Positions 15,332 to 24,618 of a stretch of 64,000 nt of DNA are shown piece after piece; the first letter of the stretch is position 1; every line of letters starts with the position of its first letter. The notes beneath the pieces were generated by a model. That model was not told where the DNA came from. It saw nothing but the letters and a program-made list of their open reading frames with translations, and ran no database searches. A program made the position numbers and the translations under genes. Where the stretch lies: positions 3,140,259 to 3,204,258 of the forward strand of contig OZ026560.1 in assembly GCA_964020155.1 (NCBI GenBank), written 5' to 3'. The DNA is from Chondrilla cf. caribensis (lineage: Eukaryota > Porifera > Demospongiae > Chondrillida > Chondrillidae).

Positions 15332-16400
15332 CTTTATTATTATATATACTAATGCAACATATATCTCCTTCGCTTGTAACATTCCATAGAATGCTTGTTT
15401 GCCACAATTCAGAACCTGGTTGAAAATTCTCGCAGCCAGCATTTTGTACACGCCTTGTACAAAATACTATATCGAATGTATACTTGTACGATTACATATG
15501 CAAGTGTATGTAATTTGCAATAATATAATTAGTACATACCACTATAGTATACATATATAGTGCACCCTTCATTATACAAGCTGTTACAACCTTGTATGAG
15601 GTTGTTGCAACATTGTATGGGGTTGTTGCAACATTGTATGAGGTTGTATCACCTTATGACAAGGTAATTGAACATTGTGGTTGGTTGTGACAACCTTGTA
15701 CCAATTGAAACAACTTGTAACCATCTACACATATCAGATGACAACCTCTTACAGGTTCATTACAAGTTGAAAACAAGCATGTGACAACTACAACAAGCTT
15801 GAACATACTTGTACAAGTATGTACAAGGTTGCAACATGGTTGTCACAAGATTGTCATTTTCATATGGGCATGTACGTATGTACAGTACTTTGTGTGTTGT
15901 GTCTGATATTTCCATGTACAAGCACAACAAACGTGATAGTGTGTGTTTGTGTTTAATGCATGTATTTTATATGAATCGATTGTCCTTCATTTTTACCAGA
16001 TTCCAAGCTGACCACACCCACTGATCCCCTCAAGACCACATCCACTTTTGCCGGCCAGACCACACCCTCTGAGCCTCTCAAGACCACACCCACTGATCTC
16101 CTCAGGACCACACCCACATTAAATGAGTTAAATCATCAAGTGATCCCCCATGTTTGTCTTGATTGGCAGTCTGTTGGTCATCACTTGGAAGTAGATCCCT
16201 CCATGATGAAGGTCATAGACGCTGACTATCACGATGATGTGGAGAAGTGTTGTCGTACCATGTTCACCAGATGGTTGTCTCATGATGAAGGTACAGGAGG
16301 AGCCCCAAGACTCTGGAGAACAGTTCTCAAAGCTCTCAAGAATGTCGGGTACACCAGTGTTGTTGGAGATGTGGAGAGAACACTGTTTGAGCATCAATAA
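1..16400 (+). CDS. Ankyrin-Roc-COR-Death NLR-like receptor, copy A (5' partial)
   Basis: Probably a cytoplasmic sensor/signalling receptor; the function is inferred from the architecture. Exons are <1-2295, 2601-2774, 3581-3880 and 16000-16400; all junctions are GT-AG and keep phase 1, so the frame is open to the stop. Exon 1 carries the last ankyrin repeats, a P-loop at 621-647 (GNACSGKST), a DxxG-type DFAGQ at 795-809, then a COR-like region. Exon 3 encodes a helical module that may be CARD/DED-like. Exon 4 encodes a Thr/Pro linker and a Death domain (LDWQSVGHHLEVD to a terminal FEHQ). Exon 2 (a Ser/Thr/Pro linker) is absent from copies B and C. The last intron is 12.1 kb because a CACTA-like transposon sits in it. 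The 5' end lies off the window. What the sequence shows is an open frame; expression across such an intron is unknown. Confidence 0.85.
3068..3426. mobile_element. hAT-type MITE (359 bp)
   Basis: The ends are TAGTGCTGGGACG on the left and, on the reverse strand, TAGGGCTGTGAATCG on the right. An 8-bp direct duplication CTATATAT flanks it at 3060-3067 and 3427-3434, which is the hAT signature. The interior is rich in ATCGATTA and has no coding capacity. It lies in the intron between exons 2 and 3 of copy A, in the segment that B and C lack. Confidence 0.85.
3446..3491. repeat. (GT)n microsatellite
   Basis: About 22 uninterrupted GT units in the second intron of receptor copy A. Confidence 0.95.
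3957..3993 (+). repeat. Left terminal inverted repeat of the CACTA-like element
   Basis: Matches the reverse complement of 15832-15868 at 34 of 37 positions. The first 18 bases are identical, beginning CCCATATG. Confidence 0.9.
3970..4295. repeat. Left subterminal repeat cluster
   Basis: Contains many copies, in both orientations, of a motif close to TTACAAGGTTGTT, several followed by (G/C)CAGGTTGTAGACAA. CACTA elements typically carry such clusters next to the ends as binding sites for an accessory element protein; that role here is inference. Confidence 0.85.
4641..8626 (-). CDS. BEN-domain protein encoded by the CACTA-like element
   Basis: I spliced this from the minus strand: 8626-8392, 8326-7982, 5964-5826, 5292-5243 (or from 5300 with another upstream donor), 5138-5101, 5014-4813, 4750-4641. 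All exons join in frame to a TAA, giving about 372 aa. The N-terminal part (MAVQRGSRVFLVEM..., FALIEWLGENRFSVLPL) is a compact domain with a Cys pair (CKCGSS). The middle is acidic and then Ser/Thr/Lys-rich, and a coiled-coil stretch (KELEIQKLKAEIKCLKE) follows. The C-terminal about 100 residues fit a BEN domain (TKLIRNILMVFF, DRFPGKVSRSVLVDAVNDKC). BEN domains bind DNA or chromatin. Its start faces the transposase start across 72 bp. By analogy with plant CACTA TnpA it may bind the subterminal repeats; that is inference. The junction near 5826/5292 is the least certain. Confidence 0.8.
6850..6899. repeat. Perfect 50-bp palindrome
   Basis: Two 25-bp arms with no spacer (left arm begins ATGCTTGACAAGATGGC, centre TTGTT|AACAA). 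It lies in the large intron of the BEN gene and would form a strong hairpin in RNA or a cruciform in DNA. Confidence 0.97.
6995..7467. mobile_element. pogo/Tc1-type MITE nested in the CACTA-like element (473 bp)
   Basis: The ends are CAGTGGTAAACGCTTAATAT and, on the reverse strand, CAGTGGCATACTCTTAATAT, flanked by TA on both sides (6993-6994, 7468-7469). AT-rich and non-coding, within the BEN gene's second intron. Confidence 0.7.
7478..7605. repeat. Inverted repeat, arm 1
   Basis: About 120 bp that match the reverse complement of 12806-12935 with few differences; shared core TTTGCCCATCTTTGTCAGAG as read on the minus strand. It lies in an intron of the BEN gene. Confidence 0.88.
8627..8698. 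promoter_or_regulatory. Divergent promoter between BEN and transposase genes
   Basis: Only 72 bp separate the two start codons, so the initiation signals must be shared or lie within the first exons. It contains GCGCATGCG and a run of AATAATTAT. Promoter function is inferred from gene orientation. Confidence 0.55.
8699..15112 (+). CDS. TNP2-like (CACTA/EnSpm-type) transposase
   Basis: Twelve exons join in frame without a stop to give 910 aa: 8699-9176, 9485-9835, 10122-10380, 10991-11103, 11632-11778, 11920-12056, 12250-12517, 12599-12796, 12968-13125, 13208-13326, 14505-14885, 14989-15112. After an acidic Ser-rich N-terminus comes a Cys-rich region (YCTNCFNEA, CQNC). The transposase core follows: NTDGVPIFKSSGFSIWP, a second Cys pair (YGCPKC), GVKGLSCLSDLSSFDI, VDYMHQAILGVGRQLL, and FPFENMNGVLK. 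By position these match the DDE residues of TNP2-type transposases: D336, D520 and E684. The product would excise and reinsert the element in the nucleus. Start chosen as the first ATG after the divergent promoter. Introns 1, 8 and 10 contain further repeats. No disabling change was seen. Confidence 0.88.
12806..12935. repeat. Inverted repeat, arm 2
   Basis: Reverse-complement partner of 7478-7605, placed in transposase intron 8. Together the arms bracket the divergent promoter and most of both genes, about 5.2 kb apart. Two insertions of one MITE in opposite orientation is the simplest origin. Confidence 0.88.
13385..13449. repeat. (GT)n microsatellite
   Basis: About 32 GT units in transposase intron 10; it creates long Thr-His/Cys-Val reading frames that are not genes. 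Confidence 0.95.
13500..14340. mobile_element. Possible nested MITE in transposase intron 10
   Basis: About 48 bp near 13500-13548 (GCCGCCATTTTATACC... then TGGAAAAGACTAAGCC) matches the reverse complement of about 14287-14335 at roughly three quarters of positions. Intron 10 is about 1.2 kb, the longest in the gene. No target duplication could be fixed, so the ends are approximate. Confidence 0.45.
15280..15320. repeat. (AC)n/(CACG)n microsatellite
   Basis: Mixed AC and ACGC repeats downstream of the transposase stop codon, still inside the element. Confidence 0.9.
15575..15850. repeat. Right subterminal repeat cluster
   Basis: Repeats of GAGGTTGTTGCAACATTGTA and variants of TTACAAGGTTG in both orientations, matching the type of repeat found just inside the left end. 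Confidence 0.82.
15832..15868 (-). repeat. Right terminal inverted repeat of the CACTA-like element
   Basis: Reverse complement of the left end with three mismatches in 37 bp; ends CATATGGG, followed by the CA duplication at 15869-15870. Confidence 0.9.
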
Positions 16401-16419
16401 CTGTACCAATGTTCTGTTT

Positions 16420-19400
16420 TATCAATGATCACCTCTACTACACACCCTTTGATCCCCTCCCAGACCACATCTGCAGCTTCCTACTGGACAGCACCCACTA
16501 ATCTCTACACCATAATAGGACCACGCCCACTGATCTCCTCAAGTCACACTTAGTTATTCCCACTGGACCACACCCACTGATCCCTTGAAGGACACACACC
16601 TGTGACTGATCTCCTGTCAACCACAGCTTCAACTTCTCACTGGACTGCACCCAACGATCCCCTCCAGACCACACCCACTGTTCCCTTCCAGCTACACCTA
16701 GTGATTCCCACTGTACTGCACAAAATGGTTGTTTCTAGAACACATGCTGTTTTCCTCCAGACCACACCCACTAATCCCCCACAAGACCACACCCACTGTT
16801 CCCTTCCAGACCACACTTCTGACTTCCCTTGTGTTCTACACTCTCATCTTGAGAAACTCCTACTGGACTACACCCACTGGACCGTGCCCACTGGACCACA
16901 CCCACTGATCCCCTCCAGACCACACCTAGTGATTTGCAATGGTCCATGCCCACTGGACCACACCCACTGATCACCTCAAGATCTGTGGCTTTCCACTGAA
17001 CTGCACCCAATGATCCCCTCAAGACCACACCCACTGTTCCCTTCCAGACATATCTCACCTAGTGAGTTCTGCTGGACTACAATCAGCGATCATCTCTAGA
17101 ACACATCCACTGTTCCCCTCCAGAACACACCCACTGAACCACACCCACTGTTCCCCTCCAGAACGCACCCACTGAACCACACCCACTGTTCCCCTCCAGA
17201 ACGCACCCACTGAACCACACCCACTGTTCCCCTCCAGAACGCACCCACTGGACCACACTGTTCCCTTCCAGAACACACCCACTGGACCACACCCACTGTT
17301 CCCCTCCCAGACCACATCTGCAGCTTCCCACTGGACAGCACCCACTAATCTCCACACCATAATAGGACCACACCCACTGATCTCAAGTCATACTTAGTTA
17401 TTCCCACCGGACCACACCCACTGTTCCCTTCAAGGACACACAACGTGACTTCCCTTTGTGTTTTGCACTCCCATGTCAAGAACACACCCACTGATCTCCA
17501 GAACACACCCACTTAGTCCTCTCCAGAACAAACCTACTTGACCACACCCACTGATCCCCTTCACACCACACCTAGTTATTCCGTTCAGTCACCCAATCAT
17601 CATCTCCGGAACACACCCACTGATCCACCTGGGTCACATCCGTTGATACCTACTGATCAGCACTCTATTATCTCCTTCAGACCACACCTAGTGCTTCCAC
17701 TGGACCACACCCACTACTCCTCTCCAGATCACATCTGTGGCTTTTACTGGATCACACCCATTGATCCCTCCAGATCACACCCAAAACTTCTTGCTGGACG
17801 ACACCCAGTGATCACACCACACCTACCAGTCCTATCCTGACTGGATCACATGATGCCTACACAACCAACCCTATACCTGTAATGCCCCCTTGACCACACC
17901 CAAGATCATGATTACTGATCCCCTCAAGATCATACCCAATGACGCCCTCAAAAATGCATCCAATGATGCCGTCAAGACCACACCCAATGAAACCCTCAAG
18001 ACCACACCCAATTATCCCCTTACGACCACACCCAATGATCCCCTCAAGATCACATCCAATGATGCCCTCAAGACCACACCCAATGATGCCGTCAAGACCA
18101 CACCTGTCCTTCGGTCATCATTTAGAAGTAGATCCCTCCGTGATGAAGGTCATAGACACTGACTATCACAATGATGTGGAGAAGTGTTGTCGTACCATGT
18201 TCACCAGATGGCTGTCTCATGACGAAGGTACAGGAGGAGCCCCAAGACTCTGGAGAACAGTTCTCAAAGCTCTCAAGAATGTCGGGTACACCAGTGTTGT
18301 TGGAGATGTGGAGAGAACACTGTTTGAGCATCAATAACAGTCCCAATGTTCTGTTTTATCAATGATCACCTCTACTACACACCCATTGGTCCCCTCCCAG
18401 ACCACATCTACAGCTTCCCACTGGACAGCACCCACTAATCTCCACACCATAATAGGACCACACCCACTGATCTCCTCAAGTCACACTTAGTTATTCCCAC
18501 TGGACCGCACCCAATGTTTCCTTCAAGGACACACACCTGTGACTTCCCTTGTGTTCTCCCATGTCAAGAACACACCTAGTCCTCTCCAGAACAAACCTAC
18601 TTGACCACACTCACTGACCCCCTTCAGACCACACCTAGTTATTCCGTTCAGACCACACCCAATCATCACCTCCGGAACACACCCACTGATCCACCTGGGT
18701 CATATCTGTTGATACCTACTGATCGGCACTCAATTATCTCCTTCAGACCACACCTAGTGCTTCCACTGGACCACACCCACTGCTCCTCTCCAGTTCACAT
18801 CTGTGGTTTCTACTGGATCACACCCATTGATCCCTCCAGACCACACCCATAAATTCTTGCTGGACCACACCCAGTGATCACACCACACCCATCAGTCCCA
18901 TCCTGACTGGATCACCTGATGCCCTCACAACCAAGCCTATACACCCATTAATGCCCCCTTGACCACACCCAATATCATGATCACTGATCCTCTCAAGACT
19001 GCACCCAATGATGCCATCAAAGTAACATCTAATGATCCCCTCAAGATCACACCCAATGATGCTCTCAAAACTGCGTCCAATCATGCCGTCAAGACCACAA
19101 CCAATGATGCCCTCAAGACCACAACCAATTATCCCCTTACGACCACACCCAATGATCCTCTCAAGATCACATCCAATGATGCCCTCAAGACCACACCCAA
19201 TGATCCCCTCAACACCACACACACAACACCTACCTGCTCAAGACCTCACCCAATGATGCCCTCGAAACCTTATCCAACGATGCCATCAAGACCGCACCCA
19301 ATGATGCCATCAAGACTGCACCCAATGATGCCATCAAGACCACATCCAATGGTGCCCTCAAGACTACACACAGCACCTACCTGCTCAAGCCCTCACTTAA

Positions 19401-19940
19401 TGATGCCATCAAGACTGCATCCAATGATCCCCTCAAGACCGCACCCAATGATCCCCTCAAGACCACACCCAATGATACCTTCAAGATCACACCCAATGAT
19501 CCCCTCAAGACTACACTCACAGCACCTACCTGCTCAAGACCTCACCCAATGATGCCATCAAGACTACATACAATGATCCCTTCCAGACTGATTGCACCCA
19601 ATGATGACAAGACCCCACCCAACAATGCCGCCAAGAACACATCAATGAAGCCCTCAAGGCAACACCCAATGATCCCCTCAAGACCACACCCACTGATCCC
19701 TTCAAGACCATACCCAATGATGCCCTCAAGGCCTCACCCAATGATGCCCTCAAGACCACACCCAATGATGCACTCAAGACCTCACCCAATGATGCCCCCA
19801 AGACCACGCCCAGTGATCATCTCAAGACCACACCCACTGATCCCTTCAAGACCACACCCAATGATGCCCTCAAGGCCTCACCCAATGATCCCGTCAAGAC
19901 TGCAACCAATGATGCCCACAAAACCACACTCAAAATGTAT
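16420..19940. repeat. Minisatellite block downstream of receptor copy A
   Basis: The first part (about 16440-17850) has degenerate units containing CCCCTCCAGA and CACACCCACTG. The later part (about 17900-19930) is mainly a 24-bp unit (CTCAAGACCACACCCAATGA plus TSCC). The 24-bp unit matches in length and sequence the repeats coding the Thr/Pro linker in the gene's last exon. About 1 kb is duplicated inside the block (16400-17850 resembles 18338-18930), including a Death-domain exon copy. Because the period is a multiple of three it yields long frames such as TTPNDPLK repeats; I treat these as non-coding. Confidence 0.9.
18106..18337 (+). pseudogene. Duplicated Death-domain exon fragment of copy A
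   Basis: Encodes the Death domain from GHHLEVDPSVMKVID to the terminal FEHQ and stop, nearly identical to 16174-16400. It lacks the start of the domain (HVRLDWQSV) and the splice acceptor, being joined directly to 24-bp repeats in a different reading frame from the TTP linker. It is flanked by duplicated 3' sequence, so it looks like a by-product of unequal recombination in the repeats. Confidence 0.85.
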
Positions 19941-20010
19941 GTCCTATTGTTATGTATTGTATATTGTGTTTTTCTATTCTTTTGGTTATCGAGTCATTAA
20001 AAAATTATGA

Positions 20011-20016
20011 AATAAA
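20011..20016 (+). terminator. Candidate polyadenylation signal, copy A
   Basis: AATAAA in the conserved sequence that ends the minisatellite block of every receptor copy (GTCATTAAAAATTAT...AAAGTAATTG). B and C have ATTAAA at the same place (35616-35621, 54281-54286). This suggests the minisatellites are 3' untranslated sequence, but no transcript evidence is available. Confidence 0.45.
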
Positions 20017-20221
20017 GTAATTGAATTTATTACGAAGTTGGTATAGTTACTGAATGTACACTACAGACTAAAGTACAACAAGTGCTTACATCACATTGAA
20101 CTAAATACACTAACCTACATATCAGCAAAATGAAATACACATGCGCACACACACAACATTTCACAACAGAAAATACTAAAACGAAGCACAGCTGTTTGTG
20201 GATTTCTGTTCTTGTAGCAGT

Positions 20222-21068
20222 CTACTTTGACTTTAGGTTCAGTTTAGATAGTCCACCTCTGAACTGTCCCATGATACATCGAACTACAGCAGACAAGAGA
20301 GTCACAGAACAATAGGGTCCTTCCACCAGAATTAAGATTGTACACACAAATACACACACACGCTTATGTGCGCATGCGCGTGCACATAAGTGAGACCAGA
20401 TGAAGTCCCAATTTTGAAATTGGAGGCAAGAATGGGTCTGGGCTATAGGGTTGGAGTTAGGGCTATTTGAGACTAAGGTTTAATAGGGTCTGGGTACTTT
20501 GGGCTAGGGTGGAGTATAGGGGAATTTTGAAACAACTTTCTCGATCATCCCCAACACTGAACTATGGACATATGTTCACGTCAGCATTATAGCCCCATAG
20601 ATATGTGCTTTGACATTAATTTGAAGATATTTGTCAATATCAACTTTGAATTGTCAAAGACACCAATTTGAATCTTTAATGCACTTGTACACGTCTGCTT
20701 GCTTCACTAGTAGAATCTCCCAATCCTACAACGAGTGCAGCAAAGACAACAGTGCTAGGGAGAGTTCTACCAGCATAAGAAAAGGATATTGCAGAATGAT
20801 CACCTTCTTCTGTAGTTTTGTTACCAGAAGCCGAATAGGAGAATACGCACATGGTTTGGTCTTCCTACATTGAAAAAGGAGAAAGGCGAACATAAAAGCT
20901 CCTGCATCGGTCCCATGTTATTTCGGGAACACATACGCTGTGCAGCCATTGGTTGCCATTCTTAGTAGAAACATCAACACACACTGAACACTTACTAGCT
21001 TGAGCGTGATGTAATTGGTGATCCAAGATGACCATAAACTTCTCCACAGCAGTGTTGCCACCCGAAGC
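20222..21068 (-). pseudogene. Truncated MYDGF copy behind receptor A
   Basis: Remnants align with the intact gene at 54500-56287: a 3' part of exon 1 (21068-20996, signal peptide lost), exon 2 (20864-20808, donor GTAGGT changed to GAAGGT), part of exon 3 (about 20725-20683) and exon 6 (20283-20222). Exons 4 and 5 are absent. It lies tail to tail with receptor copy A. Confidence 0.82.
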
Positions 21069-21099
21069 AAGCCTCTGTTACAAGATCTACCACTGATAG

Positions 21100-22931
21100 C
21101 AGAATACAACATGACATACGTAAGTACAGCAGTATCCAATTAAACTGATATAGTATCAACCTCGCTACTCATAATTGTAAGAGACACAACCATTTACATT
21201 AAACAAAGTAAAGCAGAGACAGACAGTAGTGATTCTGCTGCACACACCCAAATCAACAGACCCTTAAGAACCATGATTGAAGGACTGAACTCGACTAACA
21301 ACTAAGAGCCTGGTACACACTACACAGGAAAACAGGAAGTGTAAACAATCACTGAACAAGATCCAAAGAAGCCATGCAATCCACAGTTTACAAAACAACA
21401 CTTAGCAAACAATAAACAGACAGTCCTTGAAGACTGGGGCCCCATGCCCACAGCAGCCAAGATGAATATCTCTAACCAACCACCAAGGATGGAGTAATCC
21501 AGAACAAGGAACAACCTGAGACAGTCAACCTCAATAACTGGACAACTGGAAAAACAACTGCAATGACTCAGACCACACCCAACATTGAATGAGTACACCA
21601 CACCCTACCCACAAGGGAGAACCAACCGTACGTAGAAATGAACACTGCTGCAAGCACAAAGCAACCATTCCAGAATCGAAGGAACACATACACCACACCC
21701 AACCACAGGGGGAGTGACCACTGCAAACAGTGCCTATATTAACAAGGAGAGCAATGGCTGGAACAAGTGCTCCAACATGGCAGCCAGGTTGGACAGACAT
21801 AGGACAGTAAATACACTAGTACACGCATTAACACATTCGTACGTACATGTACACATTACCTATACGTATAGGACACCATCACAGCCAAATTAACCAAACA
21901 GTGTGAACACCACACCCCCAAACACTTAATATATTAATATTAACTAAAAAGGGGGATGAGACTACAAACCATGTGGGATGTATAACCGCAGACACCCATA
22001 TAGTGAACCAACATTACCCAATATGATATATGAATACAGATAAGTATACATTTGTACAATGACTCAAACCTGAAATGCAATCATTATATCAAACTGTATA
22101 ATGTAGGAGTAGCAGCTCAAGTGGTATTCCTTCAATAGATGTTGGGAAGAAAATGAAATTAGCTTTTGACTGCATACGTAAGTATGAAAGTAGCAAGACT
22201 TGACTGACCACAATAAAAATTGTCCTGTACAAAACAGCAGTTAGAAGACGGATGACACCAGTAGCTTAACTGGAACTACTAACAAAACAACATACTTAAT
22301 ACGACCAAATAACATGTCCAACCTCAATGAAAAAGATCAATGTACAGACAGATTCAAAGTGAACTAGGTATATGTGTACCTCAAACTACCACTTAGCTCA
22401 AGCGAGGTGGAGTAACCAACACAGCAGGAATTTTACTGACATAACAGACCATTACCAACCTGTATGAGGAGACTAGGAATGCACCAAGGGGTCTGGAGTG
22501 AGCTACCACAAACCACCATCTAGCAAGGTGGATATAACCAGCATAGTCAATACAGTATCAACACCACTTGCCAAACAACCAGGACAACCTTTAAGGGGAG
22601 ATCGACTACAAACAGTGGAACGTGTACAAAATAAACTATCTGCAAGCCACCACCAGGCATTGGACAGACATATGACGGGAAATACATTAGTACACACATT
22701 AACACATTCGTACGTACCTCAGTCACCACTAAGTATGGTGAAATAAGCAACTCAGCCAAAAACAGTAGCAACAACTGCTGGCAAAACAAACAAATGGCCA
22801 ACCTCAAAGAGGAGACCAGCAATACACTGAGGTGGCCGAAATGAACAACAACAACAACTGCTGGCAGAACATACCATAGCCCAGTAACTAGTACACATGT
22901 GTTCTAGGGACTGGTCCAGTATTTAGGTGGT
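21100..22931. repeat. Gene-free spacer with degenerate hairpin-rich satellite
   Basis: No gene is supported. From about 21400 on, roughly 115-bp degenerate units recur, with short self-complementary motifs such as CCTCAAAGAGGAG, CCACC...GGTGG and CAACAACTGCTGGCA. The same family recurs at 23320-23760, 42540-42700, 43090-43440 and 45290-45640. Confidence 0.6.
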
Positions 22932-23273
22932 GTCCTCCCCAGACCCACAAGTGTCACCTGTGGAAAGTGGATCTGGTGACAGTAGGGCAGTTTGCTTGGC
23001 CCTATGAACCAATATCATCTAATGATGACATTGTACTTATTGCACAGGAGAAGAAAGTACATGGCAGTGGAACAAGACTACCTTTTTGGTTCATTTCTGT
23101 ACTTTTGGTGAATGGCTCCATCTATTTCAACCTTCAAAAAGACTCCTTCACACTTGGTACATTGAAGTTTAATGTTGTCAAATTATCCAACATTTGAGAT
23201 AAGATCCAAGCAAACTGTCCTGTTGTCACCAGACCCACTTTTGGTAGGGGACATTTGTGGGTCTGGGGACTAG
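22932..23273. mobile_element. MITE with about 70-bp terminal inverted repeats, copy 1
   Basis: Both ends read CCCCAGACCCACAARTGTC inward, and the inverted similarity extends about 70 bp to GGCAGTTTGCTTGG/GGACAGTTTGCTTGG. The interior holds a 77-codon open frame (LVTVGQFAWPYEPIS...) that looks protein-like, but the second copy at 44859-45201 has a one-base deletion in it, so I do not call a gene. Confidence 0.7.
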
Positions 23274-24083
23274 ACTAGTATTGAGGGCACTTTGCATGCA
23301 CAAGTGTGCTAATCTGATATCTATGGCTGAACAGGAGACACAACCTCAGCAGAGACAACTCTGCTACAAAAGAAAACTAGAACCACCACCCCACTGGTGT
23401 GAATGAGCACCACGGTGGTCCTATTGAACCCCAACAACCTATAATAACCAACACTGCCACACCACCAACCACACCCATCTGCAGGGGTGGACCACACAAA
23501 GCACCCGCTGTATAGTCTCAATTGATCTCCTCTATCACAATAGGTGCAATAACCAACACAGCCACAGGAGGAGGAATACTGCTGGGCAAGTAGAACTACA
23601 GGAAACCTCAATGAGGAGACTGACAATATACCGAGGTGCTCAAAATCAACTACAGTACTGTGCCTCAAACCACCTCCATAACAGGTGGGATGAACAACAC
23701 AGTCAAGACAGCTACACCACTGCTAGCAACACACAACCATCCTCAAGGATGACAGGAACATGTCCCAGGACACCAACTGACTCACCAACCAACCAACCAG
23801 ACAAACAAAGTAAACCACAACAACCCTAGAAGTGGAATCAACCATGAACTGTACATCACAGACAGACTATACAACCAACCACTGCTGGGACAATCTCAGA
23901 CACCTTTAATACCATATACAACCACAACTAGCTACACCAAACCTAGAGGACAAATTCAATGCACTTGATAAAGAACCTCTAAACCTACACCAATACACAA
24001 ACACTATCACACTACAAACCTCCACCCACCTGGAAACCACCCTAGGGAAGGTGCATGAGGTGTGCGTGTCAACCACTCCCCAA
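23274..24083. repeat. Segmental duplication upstream of receptor B
   Basis: About 800 bp nearly identical to 45202-46000 (upstream of C) and partly to 37590-37910 (upstream of D). Contains hairpin-rich satellite units and runs of CCAACCAA. No gene supported. Confidence 0.85.
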
Positions 24084-24087
24084 CTAG

Positions 24088-24618
24088 TTCCAATTCACCT
24101 TAGTCGTATACGGAGTGAAAGAATCACCCGAAGGTACACCTAGACAGAAGAGAATCGCGAATGATTATGAAAATTGCAGTCAAATTTTTCACAAAGTATC
24201 GCCGCAGGTGTCTGAATCGTCCATCGCCGATTGTGTTAGACTTGGCAAATTCTCTGCCTCTAAAAATCGCCCTGTGCTTGTCAAATTTGCTCGCTCATAT
24301 GATGTGAACGTCATCTTATCTAACAGGAGTAAAGTTTCAGCACTGGAAGGCATTTCCATAAAGCCACACATGTCTATTGCTGAACGACGAACTGAGTCGA
24401 TCTTATTGAAAGAAAGAAGAGCCCTAATTAACGCTGGTCATACCGGCAGACAAATAAGAATAAAAAGCAACAAGCTCTACTTAAACAGCTCCCTTTATGG
24501 CCAAATCGTTAATGACGAATTTATCAAGTATACCACTCCAGACAACAACTCAGTCTCTCATGATGCTCCAGCAACCCCTAATGCTGTTCCCCAATCAATT
24601 CCTTCTACCTCCAATTGA
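24088..24618 (+). pseudogene. LINE ORF1 protein, N-terminally truncated
   Basis: Open from 24088 without an ATG. It contains motifs usual for CR1-like ORF1 nucleic-acid-binding proteins: VVYGVKES, DCVRLGKF, RPVLVKFARS, SIAERRTESILLKERR, GRQIRIKSNKLYLN. The N-terminal domain is lost with the 5' truncation. The TGA at 24616-24618 is in the same frame as ORF2. Confidence 0.75.

Larger units (their letters stand above)
3957..15868. mobile_element. EnSpm/CACTA-like DNA transposon, 11,912 bp, apparently complete
   Basis: The element starts CCCATATGAAAATGACAA and ends with its reverse complement; the inverted match runs 37 bp with three mismatches. Copy C of the host gene lacks it: its intron at 51151-51180 reads through GTGTGCACATGTAC, whereas copy A has GTGTGCACA, then the element, then CATGTAC. 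This gives a 2-bp CA target duplication (3955-3956, 15869-15870). Inside are two divergent genes, a TNP2-like transposase on plus and a BEN-domain protein on minus, both spliceable without disablement, plus subterminal repeat clusters at both ends. Short duplications and CM-type termini fit CACTA elements; the transposase family supports this. KDZ elements are the main alternative but normally make longer duplications. Intactness suggests recent insertion. Confidence 0.88.

Noticed and set aside
3957..15868. Alternative reading of the large element as a KDZ (Zisupton-type) or Polinton element
   Set aside because: KDZ elements normally make longer target duplications, and no polymerase B, integrase or capsid-like genes of a Polinton are present; the 2-bp duplication and TNP2-like motifs favour CACTA.
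18959..20010. Plus-strand frames of about 150-200 codons made of TTPNDPLK or HPMMPSRP repeats
   Set aside because: They are minisatellite translations. The same array is interrupted by frame changes, and lies downstream of the receptor stop codon.
22967..23197. Possible small gene (77 codons)
   Set aside because: It lies inside an inverted-repeat element and the second copy has a one-base deletion, so it is reported only as an observation.
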